Assembly (NCBI GenBank): GCA_946539175.1
Contig: CAMNHH010000054.1
Coordinates: 1-13,134, forward strand
Origin: an uncultured Clostridia bacterium
GTDB taxonomy: Bacteria > Bacillota > Clostridia > Oscillospirales > Oscillospiraceae
Length of the DNA stretch: 13,134 bases
Direction: 5' to 3'
Position numbers and translations under genes: made by a program. Positions 7,415 to 13,134 of this stretch are shown here, piece by piece; the stretch's first letter is position 1; the number at the start of each line of letters is the position of its first letter. The notes under the pieces are model-generated. The model saw nothing but the letters and a program-made list of their open reading frames with translations, did no database searches and was not told the DNA's origin.

Positions 7415-9403
7415 ATGGAACCCATTACGCAAAAGGATCTTCTGAGCTATCAATTCCTCTCCGGCCTGCGCTTCGCGCCGGGGGGAGAGCGGGCAGCCTT
7501 CGTGGCGGCCTCATCCAACCTGGAGGAAAATTGCTACGAGCGGCGGCTATGGCTCTATGAGAAGGGCGGCCTGCGGCAGCTCACCGATCTGGGCAAGGAG
7601 GGCAGCTTCCTCTGGATCGACCCGCACCGGCTGATCTTCCCGGCGGTCCGCTCCGCCAGGGAGAGGAAGCGGGCTGAGGCCAAGGAGGAATTCACCTCCT
7701 ATTACGTGCTGGACGTTCGGGGCGGCGAGGCCCTGCCCTACATGACCCTGCCCTTCGCCGCGGAGTCCATCCGGCTGCTGGATACGGATCTCTTCCTGGT
7801 CACCGCCGGGGTGGACAAGGCAAAGCCCACCCTCTGGCAGGCCTCCGACGAGGAGAAGGAAAAGGCCCGCAAGGAGAAGGAAGAGGAAAAAGACTACGAG
7901 GTCTTCACCGAGCTGCCCTTCTGGTCCAACGGGCGGGGGGTCACCAACGGCAGGCGGACCCTGGCCTATCTGGTGAACCGGGAGCCCCTGGACATTGTGC
8001 CGCTGATGAAGGCGCCGGAGGATCTGATCTGCCAGACCGTCCTGGAGGACGAGATCCTGCTGGCCTACATGCCCTGGCAGGTGAAATACCCCCTGCAGGG
8101 CTTCTGCCTGCGGACGGTGAACTGGCGCACCGGCCAGGTCCGGGAGCCGGTGGACAACTGGGAGCTGCGGCCCGAGGGCCTGGAGACCGTGGGGGACAAG
8201 GTGCTGCTGCTGGCCACCGAGGGCAAGCGCCACGGGCTCAACGAGAACGCCTGGGTCTACGAGCTGGATCCCCGCTCCGGCGAGATCCGGCTGCTGCGGC
8301 AGGAGGAGTACAATATGTACAACTCCGTGGGCTCCGACTGCCGCCTGGGCGGAGGCCGGCAGGCCGTCGGGACGCCCGAGGGGCTCTATCATCTGACCAC
8401 CCGGGAGGGCAGCGCCGTCCTGCATCTGCTGAGGCCCGACGGCGAGGATCTTCCCATCTACACCGCCGAGGGTGCCATGGACTGCTTCGACGTCTGCAAT
8501 GGGGAGCTGCTCTGCGTGGGCCTCTATGACATGCGCCCGCAGGAGCTCTACGCGGGCAGGCTGGGGGAACAGAAGCTGACCCGGATCTCCCATTTCAACG
8601 ACGCCGCCCTGGAGGGCCGCTACGTGGCCCGGCCGGAGCCCCTCACCGTCCACAGCCGGGACTGGCAGATCGGCGGCTGGGTGCTGAAGCCCAGGGACTT
8701 TGATCCCTCCAAAAGCTACCCCGCCGTTCTGGACGTCCACGGCGGGCCCAAGACCGTCTACGGTCCGGTGTTCTATCATGAGATGCAGCTCTGGGCCTCC
8801 ATGGGCTACTTCGTCTTCTTCTGTAACCCCATGGGCAGCGACGGACGGGACAACAGGTTCATGGATATCCGGGGCCATTACGGCGACACGGATTACGCCA
8901 ATCTGATGGACTTCACCGACGCCGTGCTGGCCCAATATCCCCAGATCGACAAGCGGCGCCTCTGCGAGACCGGCGGCAGCTACGGCGGCTTTATGACCAA
9001 CTGGATCATCGGCCACACGGACCGCTTCTGCTGCGCCGCGTCCCAGCGCTCCATTGCCAACTGGCTGGGCTTCTACGGCATGTCGGACATCGGCTTCTAC
9101 TTTGCCGCCGATCAGACCGGCGGAGACATCTACGACAGCCCGGAGAAGATGTGGGCCCAGTCCCCCCTGAAGTACGCCGCCAGGGTCAGCACCCCCACCC
9201 TGTTCATCCACTCCGACGAGGACTACCGCTGCCCCATGGCGGAGGGTGTCCAGATGTACGCCGCCCTGGTGGACTGCGGCGTGGAGGCCCGGCTCTGCCT
9301 CTTCCACGGGGAGAATCACGAGCTTTCCCGCTCCGGCAAGCCCAAACACCGCCAGCGCCGTCTGAAGGAGATCACGGACTGGTTCGAGCAGCACGCCAGA
9401 TAA
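7415..9403 (+). CDS. S9 family (prolyl oligopeptidase-type) serine peptidase
   Basis: 662 residues. An N-terminal beta-propeller (about 1-400) is followed by an alpha/beta-hydrolase domain (about 410-662), as in acylaminoacyl-peptidases and YuxL-type enzymes, which cleave short peptides in the cytoplasm. The catalytic triad is visible: S522 in GGSYGGF, D603 in HSDEDYRCP and H635 in GENHELSR. No signal peptide is seen. A highly charged Lys/Glu stretch (145-160) lies in the propeller; similar inserts are common in this family. The frame is open 12 codons further upstream, but that region overlaps the end of the M42 gene. The ATG at 7415 has GGGGGAGA just before it and leaves a 13-nt gap. Substrate preference (acyl-peptide or oligopeptide) is not resolved. 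Confidence 0.92.
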   Translation: MEPITQKDLLSYQFLSGLRFAPGGERAAFVAASSNLEENCYERRLWLYEKGGLRQLTDLGKEGSFLWIDPHRLIFPAVRSARERKRAEAKEEFTSYYVLDVRGGEALPYMTLPFAAESIRLLDTDLFLVTAGVDKAKPTLWQASDEEKEKARKEKEEEKDYEVFTELPFWSNGRGVTNGRRTLAYLVNREPLDIVPLMKAPEDLICQTVLEDEILLAYMPWQVKYPLQGFCLRTVNWRTGQVREPVDNWELRPEGLETVGDKVLLLATEGKRHGLNENAWVYELDPRSGEIRLLRQEEYNMYNSVGSDCRLGGGRQAVGTPEGLYHLTTREGSAVLHLLRPDGEDLPIYTAEGAMDCFDVCNGELLCVGLYDMRPQELYAGRLGEQKLTRISHFNDAALEGRYVARPEPLTVHSRDWQIGGWVLKPRDFDPSKSYPAVLDVHGGPKTVYGPVFYHEMQLWASMGYFVFFCNPMGSDGRDNRFMDIRGHYGDTDYANLMDFTDAVLAQYPQIDKRRLCETGGSYGGFMTNWIIGHTDRFCCAASQRSIANWLGFYGMSDIGFYFAADQTGGDIYDSPEKMWAQSPLKYAARVSTPTLFIHSDEDYRCPMAEGVQMYAALVDCGVEARLCLFHGENHELSRSGKPKHRQRRLKEITDWFEQHAR

Positions 9404-9439
9404 GACGTTCCCCAGAATCATCAATCGGGAGGCGAGAAT

Positions 9440-10213
9440 ATGTCAGAAGAAATCCAGGAAACCGTTCAGAATCCAGCGGAGCCTGTTTCACAGGCGGCCG
9501 CAGGGCCGGAAGCCCCGGCTGAGCAGAAGCCCAAGGAGGAAAGGAAACGCTTTCATTGGTGGACCCCTCTGTGGATTGTGGAGCGGGATTTTTTGAACAC
9601 CCTTTGTCAGAGCGTGACGCCTGAGGTGGTTCACACCCGCCTGAGCTATCTGCTGGAGTGGTACAGCCGGAAAGCCCAGCGCAACAAGCACTGCTACAAT
9701 ATCACCCGGATCTTCAGCTATGCCATACCCTGTGTGATTTCCCTGATCAGCGTCTATGCCGCCGGGCAGGACAAACCGGAAGCCGTCAAGGCGGCCGTCA
9801 CTGCGACGGCGGCCCTGTCTGCCCTGCTGGTGGCGCTGCATCATCTGATCGACCATTATCGCTATTATGAGAACTGGATCCGGTATCGCCGTTCCGCCGA
9901 GCTGCTGAAGGAGCAGGCGGAGCTCTACCTGAACCGCTCCAGACCCTATAACAGCAAGAACAGCGAGAAAAACGCCCTGCAGCTGGCGCAGAACATCGAA
10001 GCGGTGGCCAAGGACGAGCTCAAGGAATGGGTCAGCCTGCGCTGGGAGAGCCATCAGACCCTCTCCCAGGACAATCAGAGCGCGATCCATACGGCGGAGC
10101 ATTCAAGCGCCGCCGGCGCAGCCGCCCAGGAGGCGGAGCAGCCGGAAGAGAGCCCGGAGGCCGAAGCCCAGACGGAACCCGTCGCGGAACCGGAAGAGCC
10201 CGCCGCGGAGTGA
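9440..10213 (+). CDS. Two-helix membrane protein, DUF4231-like
   Basis: 257 residues. An Ala/Pro/Glu-rich N-terminus (1-30) and HWWTPLWIVERDFL are followed by TM1 (about 91-109), a short loop and TM2 (about 117-137). After TM2 comes a conserved-looking amphipathic segment with WIRYRRSAELLKEQ (146-159) and RSRPY (166-170). The tail from about 215 is acidic and low-complexity. A hairpin of two TM helices followed by an aromatic/Arg segment and 'RxxAE.LK.E' matches my recollection of DUF4231, which I understand to be related to the SLATT membrane domains. Its function is not established; some SLATT relatives act as membrane-damaging effectors in nucleotide-signal defence, but no partner gene is here. 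GGGAGG lies 8 nt before the ATG. It starts 36 nt after the S9 peptidase and 8 nt before the acylphosphatase. Confidence 0.7.
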   Translation: MSEEIQETVQNPAEPVSQAAAGPEAPAEQKPKEERKRFHWWTPLWIVERDFLNTLCQSVTPEVVHTRLSYLLEWYSRKAQRNKHCYNITRIFSYAIPCVISLISVYAAGQDKPEAVKAAVTATAALSALLVALHHLIDHYRYYENWIRYRRSAELLKEQAELYLNRSRPYNSKNSEKNALQLAQNIEAVAKDELKEWVSLRWESHQTLSQDNQSAIHTAEHSSAAGAAAQEAEQPEESPEAEAQTEPVAEPEEPAAE

Positions 10214-10221
10214 GGCCCTCC

Positions 10222-10500
10222 ATGAAAACACGAAAGCGCATCGTCTTTTCCGGCCTGGTGCAGGCCGTGGGCTTCCGCTGGCGGGCCAGGCAGGCCGCCC
10301 GGCTCTACGGCTGCACCGGCTGGGTGCGGAACGAGGACGACGGCAGCGTCACCATGGAGATCCAGGGGGAGGAGGCCGTCATCGGCCGGGTGATCCGGGT
10401 CCTTGAGAATGACCGCTTCATCCGCATTACCGGCATGGACAGCCGCACCCTTCCGCCGGATCCCGGGGAGCGGGACTTTCGCGCCGACTACGGCTGGTAG
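10222..10500 (+). CDS. acyP: Acylphosphatase
   Basis: 92 residues, the normal size of this small ferredoxin-like enzyme, which hydrolyses carboxyl-phosphate bonds such as those in acetyl-phosphate or 1,3-bisphosphoglycerate. The signature is clear: FSGLVQAVGFRW with catalytic R19, and GWVRN with catalytic N37, followed by GSVTMEIQG. The frame is open far upstream, but that part is out-of-frame sequence of the preceding gene. The ATG at 10222 has GAGG six bases before it (formed around the TGA of the upstream gene) and gives a family-typical N-terminus. It is the last gene of the plus-strand unit, followed by a strong hairpin. Confidence 0.93.
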   Translation: MKTRKRIVFSGLVQAVGFRWRARQAARLYGCTGWVRNEDDGSVTMEIQGEEAVIGRVIRVLENDRFIRITGMDSRTLPPDPGERDFRADYGW

Positions 10501-10522
10501 CGCGAACAGGCAGAAGAAACCA

Positions 10523-10552
10523 AAGGCGAGACGCCCCGCGGCGTCTCGCCTT
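10523..10552. terminator. Bidirectional hairpin terminator between convergent operons
   Basis: A perfect 13-bp stem, AAGGCGAGACGCC / GGCGTCTCGCCTT, closes a CCGC loop. It begins 22 nt after the acylphosphatase stop and ends 5 nt before the stop of the convergent PAP2 gene. Read rightwards it runs into TTCTTGAC, and read leftwards into TTTGGTTTCTT. The symmetric stem and its place between two convergent gene ends fit an intrinsic terminator used from both sides. Confidence 0.85.
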
Positions 10553-10557
10553 CTTGA

Positions 10558-11217
10558 CTATTTCAGTACGTGAAACCAGTAGATCAGAGCTTCTCCCACC
10601 AGGCACAGGGGAAGGGCCGCCAGAGCGTCCAGCACGGAATGCTGCTTGACAAAGAAGGTCGCGGCGATGATCAGAAGCACCAGGAAGGCCAGCAGCAGCT
10701 TCCACCACAGAGGCGTTTGCTTCCGGTGCAGAAACACGGAGAGTATGGCGATGGAGTAGCCTGCGTGGAGGGAGGGCAGGACCCCCGTGGGGGTGTCAAA
10801 GCTGTAAATGATGCCGATGATCCAGGTAAAGAAATTCTCCCGGGGCAGGGGATCGGGCCGCAGCAGCTGGATGTTGGGCCAAAGGGCGTAGACCAGCATG
10901 GCCCCCGCCTGGGTGATCATAATGTAAATGGATAAGCGCCGGAAATTGGGCACGTCGTAGAGCAGAAGATACAAAAGCGAGCCCGCCACCAGCAGATACC
11001 AGCCCACGTAGGGCAGCACGAAAACTTCGCAGAAGGGGATCGCGTCGTCCAGGGCGCAGTGGACCTGGTGGCAGCTTTCGTAGGGAATCAGGTTTTCCGT
11101 GATGAAGTACAGAGCAAAATATGCCAGCCAGCCGCCCAGCAGCAGCAAATGCCGGTATTGCGGGGAAGCGAGATTGGACAGCCGCAGTTTGCGGTAGTCC
11201 ACCGTGGGTTGTCGCAT
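10558..11217 (-). CDS. PAP2-superfamily membrane phosphatase
   Basis: 219 residues with about six hydrophobic segments (near 23-40, 65-90, 95-113, 130-140, 153-163, 173-190 and 200-216), so an integral membrane protein. PAP2-type catalytic pieces are present: RPDP (120-123), PSLH with H151 (148-151) and KQHSVLD (191-197) with H193 and D197. The PSLH and HxxxD arrangement lacks the usual SR before the His. It resembles the Aur1-like lipid phosphatase/transferase branch more than classical PgpB. Likely substrates are phosphatidate or other lipid phosphates on the outer face of the membrane, but this is inference. AGGAGG lies 9-12 nt before the ATG, and only 4 nt separate it from the upstream acyltransferase. 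Confidence 0.8.
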   Translation of the reverse strand: MRQPTVDYRKLRLSNLASPQYRHLLLLGGWLAYFALYFITENLIPYESCHQVHCALDDAIPFCEVFVLPYVGWYLLVAGSLLYLLLYDVPNFRRLSIYIMITQAGAMLVYALWPNIQLLRPDPLPRENFFTWIIGIIYSFDTPTGVLPSLHAGYSIAILSVFLHRKQTPLWWKLLLAFLVLLIIAATFFVKQHSVLDALAALPLCLVGEALIYWFHVLK

Positions 11218-11221
11218 GGCC

Positions 11222-11974
11222 CTACACCTCCTCCTGGCGATTGTAATGCCAGTATTTTCTGGGCTGGGGCCGATAGGGGACGACCTTATGCCGGGGCAGG
11301 GCCTCCGCCATGGCCGTGATGGCGTCCATCAGCTCCGTTTTGATCCGCTGCCGTTCGTGGTCCATGGGGGCTTCCGGATCGAAGCGTATGGGGGCGCCGA
11401 AGCAGAGCCTGCGGAGGGCCGGACAGAGGTACATGGGGACGAAGGCCAGGCGCTTCCCGGTGCGGCGGTACCAGAGCTTGGCGGTGTCGATGAAATGATC
11501 CTGAAAATCGTCCAGAATGTGATTGTAGCGCTGATCGTGCTCCGGGAAGATCACCACGCTCTTCCCGGCCTCCAGCGTCTGGATCGTGGCCCGGAAGGTG
11601 GAGAGGACCCGGTTGTCCCGATAGACGGGGATCGTCTCGGCCTGGTTGAAAATCAGCACCGCCAGCGGCACGATGGCGTGGGAGAGCAGCTTATAGAGGG
11701 GTTGTTTCCATTTCGCGTTCTGGGACCAGAAATCCCGGTAGGCGTATTCCGCCACCTGACTGCGCTCCATCATCTCCGAAGCGCACCAGGTCTTCCGCTC
11801 CACAGGCATCCGCAGCTCACTGACAAGCGGCCCGTGGGCCTGGCAGTGATTGCCTACGAAGATAACTGCCTCCGGCGGGATCTGCTCCGTTCCCTCCGGA
11901 CTGATTTTGGGATAGATAAAGTCCACGCTTTTTTTGATGAAGCGATAGCGCCGCCGCGCTGCCTGTTCTCCCAT
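11222..11974 (-). CDS. Divergent PlsC-like lysophospholipid acyltransferase
   Basis: 250 residues. Acyltransferase block order can be followed: GNHCQAHGP (41-49), an IPVYRD segment (115-120) like motif II, and VIFPEHDQRYNHI (131-143) at the place of the FPEGTRS motif. The first block departs from HX4D: H43 is kept but the Asp position is G48. FPEG reads FPEH. The only hydrophobic stretch is short (about 98-110), so attachment is probably peripheral. It may transfer acyl chains to a lysophospholipid or related acceptor, but the missing Asp makes the activity uncertain. GGAGG lies 7 nt before the ATG. It is the first gene of a two-gene operon with the PAP2 protein. Confidence 0.72.
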   Translation of the reverse strand: MGEQAARRRYRFIKKSVDFIYPKISPEGTEQIPPEAVIFVGNHCQAHGPLVSELRMPVERKTWCASEMMERSQVAEYAYRDFWSQNAKWKQPLYKLLSHAIVPLAVLIFNQAETIPVYRDNRVLSTFRATIQTLEAGKSVVIFPEHDQRYNHILDDFQDHFIDTAKLWYRRTGKRLAFVPMYLCPALRRLCFGAPIRFDPEAPMDHERQRIKTELMDAITAMAEALPRHKVVPYRPQPRKYWHYNRQEEV

Positions 11975-12016
11975 TACGCTGCCTCCAATTCTCAGTTCAC
12001 TCCAGCAAATAAGAAA

Positions 12017-12059
12017 ATTATAGCGCCGATTTCTGAACGAAGTATGAACGAATTGTAAA
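12017..12059 (-). promoter_or_regulatory. Lipid-operon promoter with three 11-bp-spaced hexamers (Pho-box-like)
   Basis: On the minus strand a perfect TATAAT (12022-12017) lies about 43 nt before the acyltransferase ATG. No good -35 exists. Instead TTTACA (12059-12054), TTCATA (12048-12043) and TTCAGA (12037-12032) are spaced exactly 11 bp apart, the last ending 9 nt before the -10. Two of them lie within an 8-bp direct repeat, TTCGTTCA. This layout matches the known tandem sites of OmpR/PhoB-family activators, including Bacillus PhoP. Which regulator binds is not shown by the sequence. Confidence 0.55.
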
Positions 12060-12108
12060 ACACAATATTTATTTTTGGATCGAACGGAAATTTTTCTGAA
12101 AAAACCAT

Positions 12109-12137
12109 TTGACTTTTTTGCTTTCCTGTGGTATATT
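12109..12137 (+). promoter_or_regulatory. rplU operon promoter
   Basis: TTGACT (12109-12114), a 17-nt spacer and TATATT (12132-12137) form a near-consensus sigma-A promoter, as expected for ribosomal-protein genes. The transcript start is expected near 12144, giving a leader of about 75 nt before rplU. Confidence 0.85.
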
Positions 12138-12143
12138 ATACGG

Positions 12144-12217
12144 GCCGCATTGAAAGGGTAGAAGTACAGCTCTGTCTGTCACCCCCAGAGCGAGACTACA
12201 GAAAGGTAGAGAACACT
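12144..12217 (+). promoter_or_regulatory. rplU 5' leader with a hairpin
   Basis: The leader holds a perfect 6-bp stem, GCTCTG (12169-12174) with CAGAGC (12186-12191), around an 11-nt loop ending in a run of C. It is followed by an A/G-rich stretch with AAAGG before the start codon. Ribosomal L21 transcripts of Firmicutes are known to carry structured leaders bound by their own product. This one may be such a leader, but I cannot match it to the described consensus by eye. Confidence 0.4.
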
Positions 12218-12529
12218 ATGCAGGCGATTATCGTTACCGGTGGTAAGCAGTACAATGTCTCCGAAGGCGACGAGCTCTTCATCGAGAAGCTCAACGTCAA
12301 CGCCGACGAGACTGTCACCTTCGATCAGGTGCTGGCCATTGTGGACGGCGAGAACTCCAAGTTCGGCACCCCCGTGGTTGACGGCGCTTCTGTCGAAGCC
12401 AAGGTCCTGAAGAACGGCAAGTCCAAGAAGGTCACCGTCTTCAAGTACCGTCCCAAGAAGGACAGCAAGTCCCTCCGCGGCCACAGACAGCCCTACACCA
12501 AGGTCAAGATCGAAAAGATCCACGCTTGA
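12218..12529 (+). CDS. rplU: Large-subunit ribosomal protein L21 (bL21)
   Basis: 103 residues, the normal length. It begins MQAIIVTGGKQYNVSEGD and ends with the conserved basic segment KYRPKKDSKSLRGHRQPYTKV, split here by family-typical positions that contact 23S rRNA. It is a structural component of the 50S subunit. The open frame reaches back to 12128, but that part reads through the promoter and leader. The ATG at 12218 gives the family start and has AAAGG about 11 nt before it. It is followed 4 nt later by prp, then rpmA, the standard Firmicutes order. Confidence 0.97.
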   Translation: MQAIIVTGGKQYNVSEGDELFIEKLNVNADETVTFDQVLAIVDGENSKFGTPVVDGASVEAKVLKNGKSKKVTVFKYRPKKDSKSLRGHRQPYTKVKIEKIHA

Positions 12530-12533
12530 TCCT

Positions 12534-12857
12534 ATGATCCGGGTTGAATTTTTCGATCAGGAGGGGAGAATCAGCGGATTCTCCGTCTCCGGCCACAGCG
12601 GCTATGCCGAGGCAGGCGCGGACGTGGTCTGCGCGGCTGTCTCCGCGGCTGTCACCTTTGCCGACGCCACCATCCGGGACGTGCTGGGGGAGTCGGCAAA
12701 AACCAAGGTTGACGAGGGCAGCGCCACCGTCATCCTGACCCTCCCTGCCAGGTGCGACAACGAAGAAGCGGTCCAGGCCGTGCTCACGGGCATGATGCTG
12801 ACCCTCGGCGCACTCAGGGACGACTATCCTGATTATATCGAAGTTATGGAGGTGTAA
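12534..12857 (+). CDS. prp: Ribosomal-processing cysteine protease Prp
   Basis: 107 residues, family-typical. Prp removes the N-terminal extension of L27 in Firmicutes and related bacteria, a step reported as essential in Staphylococcus aureus. The catalytic pair is visible: H21 in SGHSGYAEAG and C33 in DVVCAAVSA, in the spacing known for the family (H22/C34 in S. aureus). The C-terminus matches the YsxB/Prp fold (MMLTLGALRDDYPDYIEV). It starts 4 nt after rplU and has no strong ribosome binding site of its own, so translation is probably coupled. Its own last codons carry the GGAGG for rpmA. Its substrate, an L27 with the matching extension, is the next gene. Confidence 0.95.
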   Translation: MIRVEFFDQEGRISGFSVSGHSGYAEAGADVVCAAVSAAVTFADATIRDVLGESAKTKVDEGSATVILTLPARCDNEEAVQAVLTGMMLTLGALRDDYPDYIEVMEV

Positions 12858-12860
12858 CAC

Positions 12861-13134
12861 ATGCTGAAAATCGGTTTCCAGTTCTTCGCGCATAAGAAGG
12901 GCGGCGGTTCCACCAAGAACGGCCGTGATTCCGAGTCCAAGAGATTGGGCGTCAAGCGGGCTGACGGTCAGTTCGTCCTGGCCGGCAACATTCTGGTCCG
13001 CCAGAGAGGCACCCACATCCATCCCGGTCACAACGTCGGGATCGGCAGCGACGACACCCTGTTCGCTCTCATTGACGGTAAGGTCAAGTTCGAGCGCCTG
13101 GGCAAGGATCGCAAGATGTGCTCCGTTTACGCAG
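12861..13134 (+). CDS. rpmA: Large-subunit ribosomal protein L27 (bL27), 3' end outside the window
   Basis: The first 91 codons are present and the frame is open at the window edge; L27 is about 95-100 residues, so only a few codons are missing. It starts MLKIGFQFFAHKKGGGST. The FQFFA stretch is the Prp cleavage site known from Firmicutes, with the cut expected between F9 and A10, leaving AHKKGGGS as the mature N-terminus that reaches towards the peptidyl-transferase centre. Conserved L27 blocks follow (NGRDSESKRLGVKRADGQ, RQRGTHIHPG, GSDDTLFALIDGKVKFERLG). GGAGG at 12848-12852, inside the end of prp, lies 8 nt before the ATG. Confidence 0.96.
   Translation, partial: MLKIGFQFFAHKKGGGSTKNGRDSESKRLGVKRADGQFVLAGNILVRQRGTHIHPGHNVGIGSDDTLFALIDGKVKFERLGKDRKMCSVYA

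Noticed and set aside
6301..7425. Minus-strand open frame of 374 codons opposite the M42 peptidase
   Set aside because: The plus-strand gene has all metal ligands, a good promoter and a good ribosome binding site; the antisense product shows only complement-strand composition.
7547..9424. Minus-strand open frame of 625 codons opposite the S9 peptidase
   Set aside because: Shadow of a gene with a complete catalytic triad; the Val/Gly/Leu/His-rich product resembles no family.
9440..10213. A defence island around the SLATT-like gene
   Set aside because: Neighbours are peptidases, acylphosphatase, lipid and ribosomal genes. No nucleotide cyclase, nuclease, toxin-antitoxin pair or phage gene is visible.
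12128..12217. An upstream start for rplU adding 30 residues
   Set aside because: It would start inside the -10 region of the promoter and would extend L21 beyond its normal N-terminus.

Overview
The window looks like a chromosomal segment of a GC-rich, Gram-positive gut-type clostridium (Oscillospirales or a relative). The evidence is the paired GlgC and GlgD subunits, the rplU-prp-rpmA order with an N-terminally extended L27 (a Firmicutes trait), strong GGAGG ribosome binding sites, and GC-rich third codon positions between AT-rich promoter regions. No mobile element, CRISPR array, tRNA or rRNA is visible.

Layout. Positions 1-145 (minus) may hold the start of a protein cut by the window edge (weak). 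Positions 146-440 are non-coding apart from a hairpin at 354-389 that probably ends the glycogen operon. Positions 6118-441 (minus) are a compact glycogen operon, glgB-glgC-glgD-glgA. It goes from ADP-glucose synthesis (GlgC with its paralogue GlgD) through chain elongation (GlgA) to branching (GlgB). Its sigma-A-type promoter and a GC-rich leader lie at 6119-6225.

Divergent from it, the plus strand carries what looks like one transcription unit (6358-10500). It encodes an M42 metallo-aminopeptidase, an S9 prolyl-oligopeptidase-type serine peptidase, a two-helix membrane protein resembling DUF4231, and an acylphosphatase. A strong hairpin at 10523-10552 separates this unit from a convergent two-gene lipid operon on the minus strand (11974-10558): a divergent PlsC-like acyltransferase and a PAP2-superfamily membrane phosphatase. 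The lipid operon's promoter has a good -10 but, in place of a -35, three hexamers spaced 11 bp apart that resemble a PhoP/PhoB-type box.

From 12109 rightwards on the plus strand comes the ribosomal operon: a near-consensus promoter, a leader of about 75 nt with a hairpin, rplU (L21), prp (the protease that trims L27) and the start of rpmA (L27), which runs off the window.

Most of the window is ordinary core metabolism and I did not find a clear undescribed system. The points that best repay a second look are the Pho-box-like promoter of the lipid operon, the acyltransferase that lacks the Asp of its HX4D motif, the DUF4231/SLATT-like gene in a peptidase operon, and two competing hairpins over the glgB ribosome binding site.
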